Shown: positions 1-13,213, counted from the first letter of the stretch. The stretch is DNA of 64,000 bases from Escarpia spicata (GCA_963995525.1 OZ023205.1:53467505-53531504), one strand, 5' to 3'. Numbers and translations: made by a program. Notes: generated by a model not told the origin, from the letters alone.

Positions 1-770
1 TTTGTCAAATTAGATGACGTTTTATCTGACACATTATTTGTTTCAACTGGCGTCCCGCAGAAAAAGGCAATCCGCATTATTTCCCGCAGTAAATATAATT
101 CTCACACCGAACCTATTATGAAATCTCTAAATCTACTAAAACTGGAAGACATCTTTACTTGTCAATGTTTAACTTTCTTTCATAAATGTGTACATAGACG
201 CGTTCCTACATTTCCAATCGCTTTTTTTAAATACAAAATGCTACTTATCATGATTATCCTACAAGACAAAATCGTCAAATTATTGTCCCATTCAGTCATA
301 CTTCGAGAGCCATAAAATGCATTAGATACCACCTACCAGTTTTACTTAGAAAAATGCCACCCTGCATTTTAGACAAAATGTACACACATAGTTTATGCAG
401 CTTCTCTAAATACGCTAGAGAGTACTTATTGACATTTTAAACCAAATGACAAAGACACTTGCACGGACAAAAACTGCTACATATGCAGTTAGCCTACCAA
501 CATACATCATATACTCTTTTTATCTATTAAAGCAGCTTGTAGCTTTAACTTAATTATTGGTTGTACATCACAAATGGGAGTAGGAGAAATGTTTTAGTTA
601 AAATTACCAGTGGGTGGCTCTCATGTTCAGCGGCTCATTTGAAAGCCTTAGTGAGAGTCTCTCAGTTTTGTTAATGAAAATGTTCTGTACTTATTTGTAT
701 TATAACTGTCGGATAAAGATGCTCCTTCCTTCCTTCATTCCTTCCTTCCTTCCTTCCTTAACATTTGTTT
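1..770 (+). mobile_element. LINE 3' end (reverse transcriptase C-terminus plus 3' tail), truncated by window edge
   Basis: The first 440 bases translate, across several frames, into text typical of the C-terminal end of non-LTR retrotransposon polymerases: QKKAIRII near base 60, then LLKLEDIF, then KCIRYHLP-like and FSKYAREYLL-like stretches up to about 440. No single frame is intact, so this is a decayed copy. About 300 bases of 3' untranslated sequence follow and end in a CCTTCCTT-rich tail at 722-758, the kind of short tandem tail many LINEs carry. The 5' part lies outside the window. I cannot name the clade. Confidence 0.55.
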
Positions 771-3720
771 AAATAGAAAGTTGCTGCCAATCCCCTGCTC
801 TACACCAACAATGAAATTACCTATAATTCTACTTCTAGCAGGAGATGTAAGTCTGAATCCTGGGCCAGCTGTTAGGCGTAACAGTCGGGTAGCCACTCCA
901 AATGTTCGATCTGTTCGAGGTAAGAAAATATACATCCGTGCTTTGACTGAGACCTGGCTTAAACCACACGACACAGCTGCATGCAATGCTGACATTTCTC
1001 CTTCTGGTTACATTTTCCGTCATCGGCCACGTTCAATTGGACGAGGTGGCGGTGTTGCCTTTCTGTTGTCGCAACAGTTCAAAGTCAGTTTACATTCTAG
1101 CCCTGAATACTCTAGTTTTTAATCCATTTGTGTTGACATTTCTGATTCTTCTTTCTACGCTTATTTTATCTGCAATTATTGCCCTCCAGGACACCCAGCA
1201 CATTTCGTTGAAGACTTTCAGGATCTGTTGGAAAAACTGGCAATCATTCATTTAGAATTTTACATTCTTGGTGATTTTAATCTACATTTATATTATATAT
1301 TCTGCAACAACAACTTTGTTTGATGATATTCTGACATCCTCTGATATGAAAAAACATGTTACTTTTTCGACACATATATGGCCATTGGCTTGACCTCTTG
1401 ATAACCCATTCAACTTGTAACAATATCCAGACACCTAGTGTTTCAGGTGGGATATCCGTTCACCACATTGTCAATGCTAACGTTAACGTTGCTATAACTC
1501 CGGTAGAGTCGAAACACAATGTGTATTATAGAGCCATTTACAGAATTAACAGTACAGCTTTAAAGGCTGGGACTTTAAATCTGACCTTATCATAGACCCA
1601 AAAGAACACCGATCGTACTTATATAAACAGTACTGTCAAGTACTCAAACAATATTTGACAAACGTGCACCTATGAAATCCAAATTTTTGTCACAAATGCC
1701 ACCGGCTCCATGGATGACTTCCGAAATTTTACTATCTGAAAGGCGCCGTCGTTACTTAGAGCGTGTATGGCGCAAATCACGCTCATCTCTGGACAGGTCG
1801 CATTATTCTAAACAATGTCACCTCTGCAACAGGCATATGGCCAAAGCTAAGTTAGATTACTACACAAATATGGTCACAAATAAGTCCAATAGTCCACGTC
1901 AGTTGTTGAACTGTATCAATAATATTCTACACAGACGGCCTGCTACATCGTTACCTAATGATGTGTCAATCAATCTGTGTGACTCGTTCTCGAGTCATTT
2001 TAAGGAAACATCAGTCTTATTTGCACGGCTTTCCCAGATCATACTTTAAATACTGTAAAGGTGGACTTTCCACATGTAAATTATCTACTTGTATCGCTTG
2101 AACAGTTGATGAAGTGATGAAAATAATTATGTCCTCCCCAAATATACTGCGCTCTCGATCCATTTTCAACTATACTGCTAAAAGCATGTCTCGATACATT
2201 ACTCAGACCTATAACAAATATCATGAATGCATCACTGTGCTCTGGCTTCTTTCCTGATGACTTCAAATGCGCTAACGTAGGTTCTTAAGAAGTCATCCCA
2301 GCCTAAACAAGACCCACCCATTTATATATATATTTCTAACTTTAGTTTTGTTCTCTGAAATACTAGAAAAGGACATAGCTAGCCGTCTACAGTCTCACAT
2401 TAGCATAAATGTCTTAACTATAGTTTTACAATCAGCATATAAACAATTTCATTCGAAAGAACCGGCTCTTTTAAAAGTACATAATGATATTAACTTAAGC
2501 ATTGATACTGCTAAAGTAACTGCCCCAACCTTATTTGATCTATCTGTCGCCTTTGTTACCATTGATCATAACATTCTAATTTAACGTTTATCAAATACTG
2601 ATAGATACCAAACCATTAAGATTGGAACTGATTTTCAGCTGCTCTGCCCACTTTATGTGGGGTTCCCCAATGTTCTGGTCTTGGGCCTTTGCGTTTCCCT
2701 CTCTACACAACACCACTAAGCTCTCTTATTAACAGTCAATCTAAACCATCATCTTTATGCAGATGCTACCCAGATTTACACTTCTTTATCTACGCCTAAT
2801 ACTAATTGCTCCTTAGATAAGCTCAGAAATTGTCTTAATGACATTTGTGTTTGAATAACTGAGAGTAGATTAAAGTTAAATGCTGATAAACAGAGTTTCT
2901 TATAATTGGTACACATAGGCAGCGTGGCAAAATTGAAAGCTTTTATCCCACACCTGTGCTTAGCCTGTATGTTACGCCTGTACATTCAGCACATAAACGT
3001 GGAGTAATCTTTGATGATAATTTCAATTTTAGACGGAAGTTTATATATGTCTCAAACTTGTCGCTGCTGCTATTAACATATACGTGATTTACGATGTATT
3101 CGCCGTCATTTGCCTCTTTCTGTTGCAAAACCTACGGCAACTGCACTTGTTACTAGTAGGCCTGACTATTGTAAGTCCGTTTTTCACATTATTGCCCATA
3201 AGGATATCACTGGGTTACAACGTGTACAGAATTGCATAGCTAGGGTTGTGACTCGGTCTCCGCGGTTTTCTCACTCAGTGCCGCTTCTGAAGTTCCTGCA
3301 CTGGGGTCTTGTACAATATCGTATTACTTTTTAAGATCCGTACCTTTACTTATCAGGCACTTTCATGTAAGCAACCAGCATATTTATATTCATTGTTTTC
3401 TCCTGTAGAAAGCCTACCCAGCTTCGATCATCTACTTGTGATTTACTTTTTGTTCCTAGAGTCAATGCTAATATTGCAACTAGGGCATTTTCTGTTTCTG
3501 CACCAACTCTCGGGAATTTGCTACCTCTTAGTGTTAGATCAGTTGAAAATATTATACAATTTCGCCGTCATTTAGAAACTTATCTTTACAACCTTGCGTA
3601 TCCACTTTAATATGACTTATTGATTCTGATGTTGACTAACCCTTTGTACTGATGCGCCTCTGAGCTTGGTTTCCGAGGATTTAGGCGCAAAAGAAGTTAC
3701 CTTATTATTATTATTGTTAA
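770..3720 (+). mobile_element. Decayed CR1/L2-like LINE, copy A (endonuclease and reverse transcriptase remnants)
   Basis: A broken non-LTR retrotransposon read on the plus strand. The N-terminal part (781-1122) carries a 2A-like peptide, GDVSLNPGP, at 841-867, then an apurinic endonuclease-like segment with ETWL and GRGGGVAFL. A further endonuclease piece with ILGDFN and GHWLDLLITHS follows at about 1260-1600. The reverse transcriptase begins near 2340 (FSEILEKDIASRLQSH), with a degenerate DLSVAFVTIDHNILI and an altered YADAT box near 2757 in place of YADD. The thumb/C-terminal region (GLQRVQNCIARVVTR, LHWGL) lies at 3110-3600. Frames change many times, so it is inactive. The copy ends near 3720 in a TTATTATTATT tail. 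A second copy of the 5' half lies at 10445-11770. Confidence 0.75.
841..867 (+). other. 2A-like ribosome-skipping peptide at LINE N-terminus
   Basis: The peptide GDVSLNPGP matches the 2A core (D-V/I-E-x-N-P-G-P) except for Ser in place of Glu. It sits at the N-terminus of the endonuclease-containing polyprotein, where 2A-like motifs are known in some CR1/L2-class elements. The paralogous copy at about 10523-10549 has NPVP, a change at the essential glycine that should abolish skipping. Confidence 0.5.
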
Positions 3721-4080
3721 ATGAAATACTACCGAAGAATCTTCAGCATCTTCTACACTAATCACATCACCAACGATTTAATCAGAACGTGGGATTCTAC
3801 AAAGATCTTCTGATTACAGCGAAGAAGAGGGAGTTGAGATGGTATGGGCATGTAACACGAACAAGCGGGCTCACAAAACATTACTTCAAGGAACAGGGGG
3901 AAAAGACAGGGAAGACAAAGAAAGATATATACACACACCATTGAAAAATGGACTGGGAGACCTTCGCTGAAACCCCGGCAATATCACTCAACCGCATAGA
4001 CTGGAGTCGACTCATGCAACATTCATTGATGCAGCGCCCCTACGACCCAGGCGGGTTACGGGATCAGTAAGCTGTAAGTA
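3721..4080 (+). mobile_element. 3' terminal fragment of a second non-LTR retrotransposon
   Basis: Broken frames read as the common C-terminal tail of many LINE polymerases: a KKRELRWYGHVTRTSGL-like stretch near 3826-3890, then a Lys/Arg-rich segment, then DWETFAETPAISLNRIDW and an RPYDPGG-like end near 4050. A related piece (GKTKKDI then a KMDLETF-like stretch) recurs at about 11780-11850, inside the downstream duplicate of this region. It is inactive and abuts copy A directly. Confidence 0.5.
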
Positions 4081-4157
4081 ACTAATTATTGGACTCAACA
4101 ATTTCAAACTCAATGTTGTGAACTATATCCTTTATCGACGCAGTCGGTTTCGATGCC

Positions 4158-4377
4158 GGTGTAAAATAGTTTAATCATGAGGGCGATGACCGCGGTGTGA
4201 CGTAACATAGTTGAATCATGAGGGCGATAACCGCGGTGTGATGTAACATAGTTGAATCATGAGGACGATGACCGCGGTGTGACCTAACATAGTTGAATCA
4301 TGAGGGCGATAACCGCGGTGTGACGTAACATAGTTGAACCATAAGGGTGAAGACCGCGGTGTGACGTAACATAATTA
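4158..4377. repeat. Minisatellite, about 47 bp unit, five copies
   Basis: Five imperfect tandem copies, each with an ATCATGAGGGCGAT core followed by ACCGCGGTGTGACGTAACAT. The unit is about 47 bp and contains the palindromic SacII-like core CCGCGG. Copies differ by a few substitutions; the last is the most divergent. No coding function is evident. Confidence 0.85.
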
Positions 4378-4454
4378 GTTATGGTCATAATTCAACGGTT
4401 GTGATTATGAAACCATATTGCATATATACCAAGGCCAATGCACCTGTTCACGCA

Positions 4455-5567
4455 CGTTCCTCTTTTTGGACGTGAACTGTTGGCACCCGACACGTATGTC
4501 AACCGCTGTATGGAAATGATGAGTAAATAGCTTCTCTGATATTGATAAGTTTACAAGATAAATGTAGGCCTAAACGGTCTACAGGTATCTTCGCATTCAT
4601 CTAGGACATCAGTCAGTTGATTACAATAGGGGAGTTCGAATAAATCATACCATCGGGTAAATGATACCGATTCAGTTGGCAACAACTGGATGATCCTTCA
4701 AATTTGATTTACTGTTTAGTCACGCTTCGGCCCACGTATGGTTATTATATTAAGAAAAACGGAACGAACGTGGATGTTGTGGCTTCGGTAGCTAGCTCTG
4801 CGTGAAGACGTCCATAGCATATATCGCGAACACTGGCACTTAATCAAAGTCACGTGGATCTTACTCCCAGTTCGGTTCTCTTATACAGTAATTGATCAAG
4901 AATTGTCCTATGCGATACGTTTAGTTCCAGGCACTTGTTATTCGTCACGTTGGCATAAATTACCGATTTCCATCTTTCTAAAAAGTGTAATATAAGTTAA
5001 ATTGTTTATTTTTCCTGAGCGAGATTTTCGTCTTGATGATACTGATTTGGCACCTGTTACTAATATGTCTCTCAGTAATGTTATATGGTGTTCACGTGCA
5101 ATATTTATTATTGGTATCTCGTTAGTTGGTTGCAATGAGACGTGGCGTTATTTTCGGGGATATATTCTTTTCTCATCCAGGTGTGTGTATCGGACTTTTA
5201 AATCAACACTATCACAACTTGCTAAAAATAAATGACTGGCTGTTGTAACCCTCGAACGATATTTCCGAACGTGCATATGTATTTGTTTTGTGGTTAGAAG
5301 CAACGTGGGGTTGTTTGTTTGTATTCATCATTGTTTGTCGAAAATATGAAGCTACGTGCAAGAGAGCACAGGTGTGTATTGATAAACACAATCGTTAAAG
5401 GTACCATGATTGTATAAATACAAACGGCAGATTAGTAAAACATTGGATCGAGGGACGGCCTGCAATATTTGCGTACACAGCACATAACTATGTACGTATT
5501 GGCAAGGGCACATATTAGGATCAAGGAAATGAGATTGAAATCTGGTTCTTGTGAAACATAGTATGTG
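4455..5567. repeat. Segmental duplication, copy A (partner 11843-12995)
   Basis: Non-coding sequence nearly identical in order and orientation to 11843-12995. Matching landmarks include GGCACCCGACACGTATGTCA, the block around GTAGCTAGCTCTGCGTGAAG, the CATCCAGGTGTGTGTAT block, and the final CAAGGAAATGAGATTGAAAT-like stretch. The partner has small insertions and substitutions throughout. Because each copy lies downstream of a related LINE (770-3720 and 10445-11770), the duplicated unit probably included the LINE. Confidence 0.8.
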
Positions 5568-5619
5568 ATGATACAATGACAGGCTGACATGACAACGTTC
5601 TATATTTAACCCATAATGA

Positions 5620-6500
5620 GCACAATTACACATTACTGCAATAGCAAGAGAATAACTTATTTTTAACTTGCTTAGAACAGAAATAAAATTGTCTAAGCAA
5701 AACATTACACTTGCCATAAAGGCTCCCTTCTTTAGCTTTTATATCAGCTTCATCACACAAAATATCAGTTATTATATGACCAAGATACTTATAGGACTTG
5801 GTCACATTTAACAGAGTTTCCCCCAACATTATATTCGCTACCTGACCTATCTTCATAGTACCAAAAACATGACTTGATATGTTTGACTGTTAAATATAAT
5901 ATCATCATTGTATCCACATGAATAGCTTGCATCAGTAAGCTTTTGTAAGCCCTTGGCTGAGGAAGCAAGCAACACAATATAATCCGCATACATCAGGTGA
6001 TTAATGGTGGTGGTACCACAAAAACTACCCACTGGTAGTTTCGAAAGTGACACACTGAGGTAATTAATATATACATTAAACAATAATGGGGATAGCATAC
6101 CACCCTGTCTTACACCATTATTGACAGAAAAGAAGTTCAAGAATACTGAGCCCCATCTTACACACAATGACTGAATGCAATACCACTGACACATTACGTT
6201 TATCGTCCAACTGGGAACACCAAGCATAAGTAATTTTGAGAATAGTTTGATGTGGTTCACCCTGTCAAAGGCCTTGGATGCATTCAGGAAGGCTACATAC
6301 ACACACGAACCATGTGCTATATAGTAACGTATAGGCTCTTTTAGCAAAAATACACACATTTCTGTGCGCATTTGTTTAATAAATAACAACGTTATCAGGA
6401 AAACTTTCCTTTTTTGAACAAAGATAAGCCACAGCATATATGTCAGGCATATCAAATATGATAACATTTCCATTATGAAATAAACGTATACGTTTGACAA
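5620..6500 (-). mobile_element. Minus-strand LINE reverse transcriptase fragment
   Basis: The minus strand encodes a reverse transcriptase fragment. From 6330 downward it shows a SKAFDRVNHIKLF-like fingers motif (FLNASKAFDRVNH), then NGVRQGGMLSPLLFNVYINYL, then an altered catalytic box LMYADYIVLLA (YADY where YADD is usual). After a frame change at about 5860, the C-terminal connection continues as LNVTKSYKYLGHIITD and LLRQFYFCSKQVKNKLF. The missing second aspartate and the frame break show it is inactive. No 5' endonuclease region is recognisable upstream. Confidence 0.75.
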
Positions 6501-7120
6501 ATGACAAAACCATGTAATTACATTGTCGTTTTTCGGTTCTATTCTTTACTTCCAACAGAACAAAGTAGATTATAGTTCCATGGCGTCCTCAACAAAGGAA
6601 ATACAGAAATTCTAACATCATACATATAACCGTACATGCAATACGGATTTAGAGAAGTTTTGAAGGAATACGGCGGTATCTCGATTTAATGCTGGTTCGC
6701 TTCATTCGTACAACTCGTCATATATAGTTTCTAGTATTCGTAGCACATGTGGAAAATATACGGATGACTTTGTTGCTACCGAATGCAATTACATTAATGT
6801 TGATGTTAGGCAGGTTGTCGAAAAAAGGAGCCGTATTGAGTTATATTTTGTATACTGATAGATACACTGATCGGATTATGAATGCTATAGTCTGGTTAAT
6901 CAGTAAAAAACTCAACACGTACAAATGGAATTTATACAAACATTAAAAGAAGACGTTGCCTGTCTGAAAATACGAACCTATTTTAGAATGGGATATTACT
7001 TGCGAAACAATAGTGACTTCAACCAGAAGACGAATATTTGTTTGGGTTGAGGGAATAAATACCTTTGTGAATCCCTGGCATAACAGTTGCACAAGCAGGG
7101 TCACATATAATATGTGACGA
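6501..7120. other. Unassigned host sequence
   Basis: AT-rich non-coding DNA with no domain, strong tandem repeat or convincing splice-linked exon that I can see. The open frame at 6749-6946 has no recognisable content. Confidence 0.5.
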
Positions 7121-7968
7121 TTAAAGTATCACATGTTCTCTGAAAGAGTTCCGCTTAATCACTTTCCCGTCGATGCATTTCTCGTAGAGGTTCGTGTAGT
7201 ACACGTGGGTACCGCAGCAAGCAGCACTGGGCAGGCGAACATGGACAGTCCCATTGCAGCAGATGGCTGTCATTGAAGAATACTCTTTACCTTCGCAAAC
7301 TGCAACGTAGAAAACGATGGCGGATAATAAGAGAAAGCCGTAACTGGAATGATAGCGTCATACGGCAGGTTAGATAGAAACCATCCAAAGCGAGAGCGGA
7401 AAACGCAGTGGAAATTTCCCCAACCCTAATACTAGATTAACATTGCAGGCGAGTGTGTAATATTTGGAACAACGCAGACGATCGGAATAAATGGTTAGTG
7501 TAATTCTCATTATTGATTAGAGTTCAGGTTATTAGTATGGGTAATATAACATAGGTAGGATTAGTTAGAGTTAGGGTTACGCTTCCAACGATGATACAGT
7601 CAAACACCCTCTTTTTCGACCATCTACTTTACATCGCGTACGAGTCGCGATTTGTACAATTTGTATAAAAACAAAACGTGTTTTTGAACGATGGAAATGG
7701 CGGAGAATGGAATATGAACGAGGTCGTATTCATGGTAGGTTAAGAAAGTAAGTCTATTGCTTTTTGGTTGACTTTGCGTTATATGCTCCGTGCCTTATGC
7801 ACATGTAGATATTCTACTTGAAACAAAATTCATAACACATATCATGAACTTATTAATACTACTCCGATAATACTCACTCGATGGTTTAATGAACCAGGCA
7901 TGAGAATAGGCACACAGCACAACCAACAGAACGATCCATTCAGCTGCTCGTCGGACCCTGAAACACAT
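7121..7968 (-). CDS. Galaxin-like small secreted protein 1 (two exons)
   Basis: Predicted two-exon gene, exons 7968-7878 and 7299-7121, total 270 nt, 89 residues. Exon 1 starts at ATG 7968 and encodes a signal peptide with core WIVLLVVLCAYSHA, ending at a TCGA|GTGAGT donor. Exon 2 follows a TTGCAG acceptor, and the phase-1 junction keeps the frame. The mature domain reads C-x11-CC-x12-CC-x12-C, with CCNGTV and CCGTHVYY, then CIDGKVI, like one galaxin repeat. Galaxins and relatives are extracellular, often matrix or biomineral associated; that role is inference here. Closest relative in the window is the copy at 13340-14089, including an equally long 80 nt segment of exon 1. The start could instead lie in an upstream exon, because TTTCAG|G just before the conserved part also looks like an acceptor. 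Confidence 0.68.
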
Positions 7969-7999
7969 CAGCCAAAATAACCCTCCAATCAACCTTGGG

Positions 8000-10440
8000 C
8001 ATACCGTCTAACCCTAACACATTCGTTCTCAATGTCTCCAAATGATAAATTCCTTGTTCTTGCAAACATGCGAAACATTACTGCACTTCTTGGTGGCATC
8101 GTCTCGAGCCATGGTTTTCAGTCCTACTCTAGTGCGGCGACTCTTAAGGAAAACAAAATGGAATGTTGGCGAAATGGAACACACCATTTTAGGTTGTTTG
8201 TATTAGCACAGCACGATAGTTGAATAAACAACGTTGTTGTGGTTTATGGTGAACGTGAAAATTAAAGATTGTTTGACCATATTAGAATACTCTGTTTGGT
8301 TACATAATCAGCTGTTCAGAAGCTTCACCATTTGTAGAAATTATAATATGTTCGTGTTAACGTATCGTGCTGTTTTCTATTCATAATGTTATACTCATAT
8401 TAGTTTTAACAACATCTAAATGTTTGGTGTGAGTTATTATCTTCCACCCAGTTATGTACATATACTTAACTGCCGTTAATATTATTATTATATCATTGAT
8501 TTGCGTTAACGCGAGTATACAAAAAACTTGTTCTCGAGGTAATGTCCACCTTACTTCTTACGAAATAAGCCAATACGCTGGAACTTACATATATCCAAAG
8601 AATACTTACATGTTGTACACTTGCTGGTGTTAAGGAGAGGCAATGTTCATGTGACGGTTTCGTTGCTTTAAATAGCGGCATTAACCAGGAAGGCTCTTGA
8701 AATTGTGTCTAGTGTTATTATGGAAAATGCGTCATTATGTGTACACTAACCCTCGTCGTTACGTGCGCTGATTTTTTCATACATCACACTACCTGGTTTG
8801 AAAACGCATATCTGCGGCAAGTTACACTTTCATCAGAGGGATTGGGTCATGTTCCGTTTCATTCAGACCATAATTAATAATAATATTCATTTTATAGCAA
8901 AATACCACACTTGTATATACCACGTTAGCGATGTCCAACTTATTGTTTCGAAGCATGTTGTTATAGATGTAACATAAATACCATAGGCCTTTCACAGAAG
9001 TGTGGCTCTCTCCAATACAACAGTATCTATATATTAACTGGCGTAGATCTACCCGGGGTACAACAAACTAAGGGCTGCGATTATCTTTATTGCAGTACTT
9101 TTAACTCTGCTGCCACAAAATACGGCATTGCATGTAACAGATAATAACGTCAGCATAACCACAGTGTCATCAGATGGGGAATGATTGTTCGCGTATTAAT
9201 ATAAACTACACAAGGTCTGCAAAGTGTTCTGTCTCGACCACATCACCAACCAGCAATTGTACGACAGTCTACCACGGATCTCCACCATTGCGAGGCAACG
9301 CCGATGACGTCTGCCAGGGCATGTGCTAAGCTGCATGAAATGACAAGCAACGGAAACCCTTGGGCCCTAGCATGACTCAGGGAAGCGCCATCGAAGGAAT
9401 ACCGGACTCAGTGGGACTTGTAAAAATGAAAGAACGAGAGGATGCGAAGTAAGATTACTGAACAATGTATATTACATATCATAAACTATTAATTTTAATA
9501 AGTGAGGTATAAAACTAGCAACTTTGTGTGTTGTTTTATAAATTTCCTAAATGGTGAAACGGTATTTAAATATTTTATGCCAGATGAATTAAAATAAATA
9601 TGACAACGGTGAATTCCAACAATTATTCAAGCGCGCATACACGCACGCGACGCATGCATGCGTGCGAGCACGCAAACGCACACGCACACACACACGCCCA
9701 CAAACACACACGGAGTTTCTTCGTATAGGACAAATGATGACGCATTAACAATTCTCAACCATCGCATTAACTAGATGTCACCTGTAAGTGGACGAGCCAG
9801 TACCTGGTCAACGTGTTCGCGAGTTTACAATTTACATACATGGATAAGTAAGTTTAATTACTTTGTGACAATTGGCTGTCTTGGGCGTCGTCTCATAAGT
9901 TCTACTAAACATGGAGTAGTACGTTCGGATGGGCGGTGGGTTGGTTGTAACCACGAATCACGATGAAATAGAATAAATCGATACAGTGGCGGTACCTATT
10001 GAGTGGAATGTGTATTAGTGCACATGGCTGCTGTAGTAAATATAATAATTGAACAAAATGTTGTGTAATATATTGACGACCATCAAATCAGTTGAATCAA
10101 TGTACTATTGGCTTTGATTTGGAAGCATTTTTTGATTGCTAAAATTATCACAAACCATATTGACATGGGTGGATGGTTGCTTGAAACGATATGAAACTTT
10201 ACGAACTGATGAGGTCACAATGAAGTTTTAAAAGACAATTCTTACGGCTGTCTGCATTTTTAACAAAGTGTGATTGCATTGATGCATGACACGGATAACA
10301 TACTGTTTTTGTCCTATTCTTTTCTTCTCGAGAAGGATCATTTTGTCTTGTGCAAGCCACGTACTTTATAATGGTTGGTTATCAACGCAACTCAACCCAC
10401 CACACTACACGATTCGTTGTCCTGTTTAGACAGTCTGTCT
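8000..10440. other. Unassigned host sequence with a short CA-rich stretch
   Basis: About 2.4 kb without recognisable genes. It contains an alternating purine-pyrimidine stretch at about 9632-9712 (CGCACG and CACACA runs) and otherwise unique-looking AT-rich sequence. Open frames here lack known motifs or splice support. Confidence 0.5.
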
Positions 10441-10444
10441 TACC

Positions 10445-11770
10445 ATTTTTTTAAATCGAAGGTTGCTGCCAATTCCCTGCTCTACGCCAACATTGAAATT
10501 AGCTATAAGTCTACTACTAGCAGGAGATGTAAGGTTGAATCCTGTGCCAGCTGTTAGGCGTAATAGTCTGGTAGCCACTCCAAATGTTCGATCTGTTAGA
10601 GGTAAGAAAATATACGTCCTTGCTCTCATTGAGACCTGGCTTAAACCTCGTTACACAACTGCGTGCATTGCTGACATTTCTATTTCTGATTTCACTTTCC
10701 GTAATCGGCTACGTTCAATTGGACGAGGTGGTGGTGTTGGCTTTCAGGTGTCACAACATTTCAAAGTTAGTTTACTGAATAGTTTTGAGTCCATTTGTGT
10801 TTACATTTCTGATTCTTCTTTCTACGCTTACTATATCTGCATTTATTGCCCTCCAGGACACTCACAAATTTAGTTGAAGACTTTCAGGATATGTTGGACA
10901 ATCTGGCAATCATTCATTTAGAATGTTGCATTCTTGGTGATTTTAATCTTCATTTAGATATATATTCTGCAACAACAACTGCGTTTGATGATATTCTGAT
11001 ATCCTTTGATATGAAAAAACATGTTACCTTTTCGACACATATACACGGCCATTGGCTTGATCTCTTGATAACCCGTTCAACCTGTAGCAATATCCAGACA
11101 CCTAGTGTTTCAGGTGGGTTATCCGTCCACCTCACTGTCAATCCTAAAATTAACGTTTCTATAACTCCGGTAGAGTCGAAGCACACTGTGTCTTATAGAG
11201 CCATTTACAGAATTAACAGTACAGCTTTAAAGGCTGAGACTTTAAATCTGACCTAATCATAGACCCATAAGAACATCGATCTGACTTATATAAACAGTAC
11301 TGTCAAGTACTCAAGCAATATTTGACAAACATGCACCTATGAAATCCAAATTTGTGTCACAAAAGCCACATGCTCCATGGATGACTTCCGATATTTTACT
11401 ATCTAAAAGGCGCCGTCGTTACTTAGAGCATGTATGGCGCTAATCACGCTCATCTCCGGACAGGTCGCGTTATTCTAAACAATGTCACCTCTGCAACGGA
11501 CATATGGCGAAAGCGAAGTTAGATTACTACACAAATATTGTCACAAATAAGTCCAATAGTCCACGTCACTTGTGGAACTGTATCAATAACATTCTACACA
11601 GACGGCCTGCTACATCGTTACCTAATGACGTATCAATCATGTCGCTTTGTGACTCGTTCTCGAGGAATGTTAAGGAAAAATCAGTCTTATTTGCTCGGCG
11701 TTCCCAGATCATACTTGAAATACTGTAAATGTGGACTCCCTACATGTAAATTATCTACTTGTATCGCTTA
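10445..11770 (+). mobile_element. Decayed CR1/L2-like LINE, copy B (endonuclease half only)
   Basis: Homologous to the 5' half of the element at 770-3720. It carries a degraded 2A-like peptide (GDVRLNPVP), then ETWLKPRY, GRGGGVGF and an endonuclease core with CCILGDFNLHLD at about 10925-10960 and GHWLDLLITRS near 11047. A basic segment containing RRRRYLEH-like text follows at 11400-11500, in broken frames. The reverse transcriptase present in copy A (about 2100-3700) is absent: sequence passes directly into the duplicated tail at about 11770. Endonuclease frames are longer than in copy A, so this copy is slightly less decayed there. Confidence 0.75.
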
Positions 11771-11842
11771 TGGTGGGTGACGACAGGGAAGACAAAGAAA
11801 GATATATATACAGACAACTTTGAAAAATGGACTTGGAGACGT

Positions 11843-12995
11843 TCGCGTTTCTCCTTTTGGACATAAACTGTTGGCACCCGACATGTATGTCAACCGCTGT
11901 ATGGAAAACATGAGTAAATAGTTTCACTGATACTGACAAGGTTACGAGATAAATATAGGCCTAGACGGTCTACGGGGATCATGGCATTCATCTAGGACAT
12001 CAGTCGGTTGATTACATTAGGGGGAGTTCGAATAAATTGTACCATCGGGTAAATAATTCCGACGCGATTGCCAAGAACTGGATGATCCTTCAAATTTGAT
12101 TGATTTGATTATTATTTTAAGGAAAAAACCGGAAAGAACGTATATGTTGTGGCTTCGGTAGCTAGCTCTGCGTGAAGACGTGCACAGTATATATCGCGAA
12201 CACTGGCACTTAATCAAAGTCACGTGGATCTTACTCCCAGTTCGGTTCTCTTATACAATAATTAATCAAGAATTGTGCTGTGTGATACGTTTAGATCCAG
12301 GCACGTGTTATCCGTCACGTCGGCATAAATTACTGATTTACATCTTTCTAAAACTTGTAATATAAGTTAAATTGTTTATTTTTTCCTGAGCGAGATTCTC
12401 GTCTTGATGATATTAGTTTGGCACCTCTTACTAATAAATATATTAGTAATGTTATACGTTTACGTGCAATCGTATTCACTTGTTTCCACTTATGGAACAT
12501 ATTACCCGGACATACGCTGTGCTCTTTATTACTGGCATCTCGTTAGTTGGTTGCAATGAGACGTGAAGTTATGTTCGGGGATCTATTCCTTTTTCATCCA
12601 GGTGTGTGTATTGGACTTTTAAATCAACACTATAGGCCTAACAACTCGCTAAAAATAAATGACTGGCTGTTGTAACCCTCGAACGATATGTCCGAACGTG
12701 CATATGTATTTGTTTTGTGGTTAGAAGCAACGTGGGGGTTGTTTGTTTGTATTCATCATTGTTTGTCGAAAATATGAAGCTACGTTCAAGAGAGCACAGG
12801 TGTGTATTGGTAAACACGATCGTTAAGGGTATCATGATTGTATAAATACAAACGGCAGATTCGTAAAACATTGGATCGAGGGACGGCCTGCAATATTCGT
12901 GTACACAGCACATGACTATGTAAGTATTGGTAAGGACACATATTAGGATCAAGGAAACGGAATTAAAATATGGTTCTTGTAAAACATAGTATGGG
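11843..12995. repeat. Segmental duplication, copy B (partner 4455-5567)
   Basis: Direct-orientation partner of 4455-5567 with substitutions and a few insertions, for example extra sequence near 12455-12530. Spacing between the two copies is about 7.4 kb, and the pair flanks the minus-strand gene at 7121-7968. Confidence 0.8.
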
Positions 12996-13213
12996 ATCGA
13001 TAACGTACAAAGGATATATTTTTATGGAGCACATGTTACGCTACGCTTAAGTTATGCTGTTGTTGCACACATACGTGCGCAGACTCGCACGATCACACAC
13101 ACGCACTCACGCACTCACGTACACACAAACGCACACGCATAGCGAACAAGCACGCACGTACGTACGCTCGTACGTACGTACGCATGCATACATGCATGCA
13201 TGCACGCAGCAAA

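Noticed and set aside
7540..7590. TTAGAGTTAGGGTTA-like telomeric words
   Set aside because: Only two or three degenerate units; no array.
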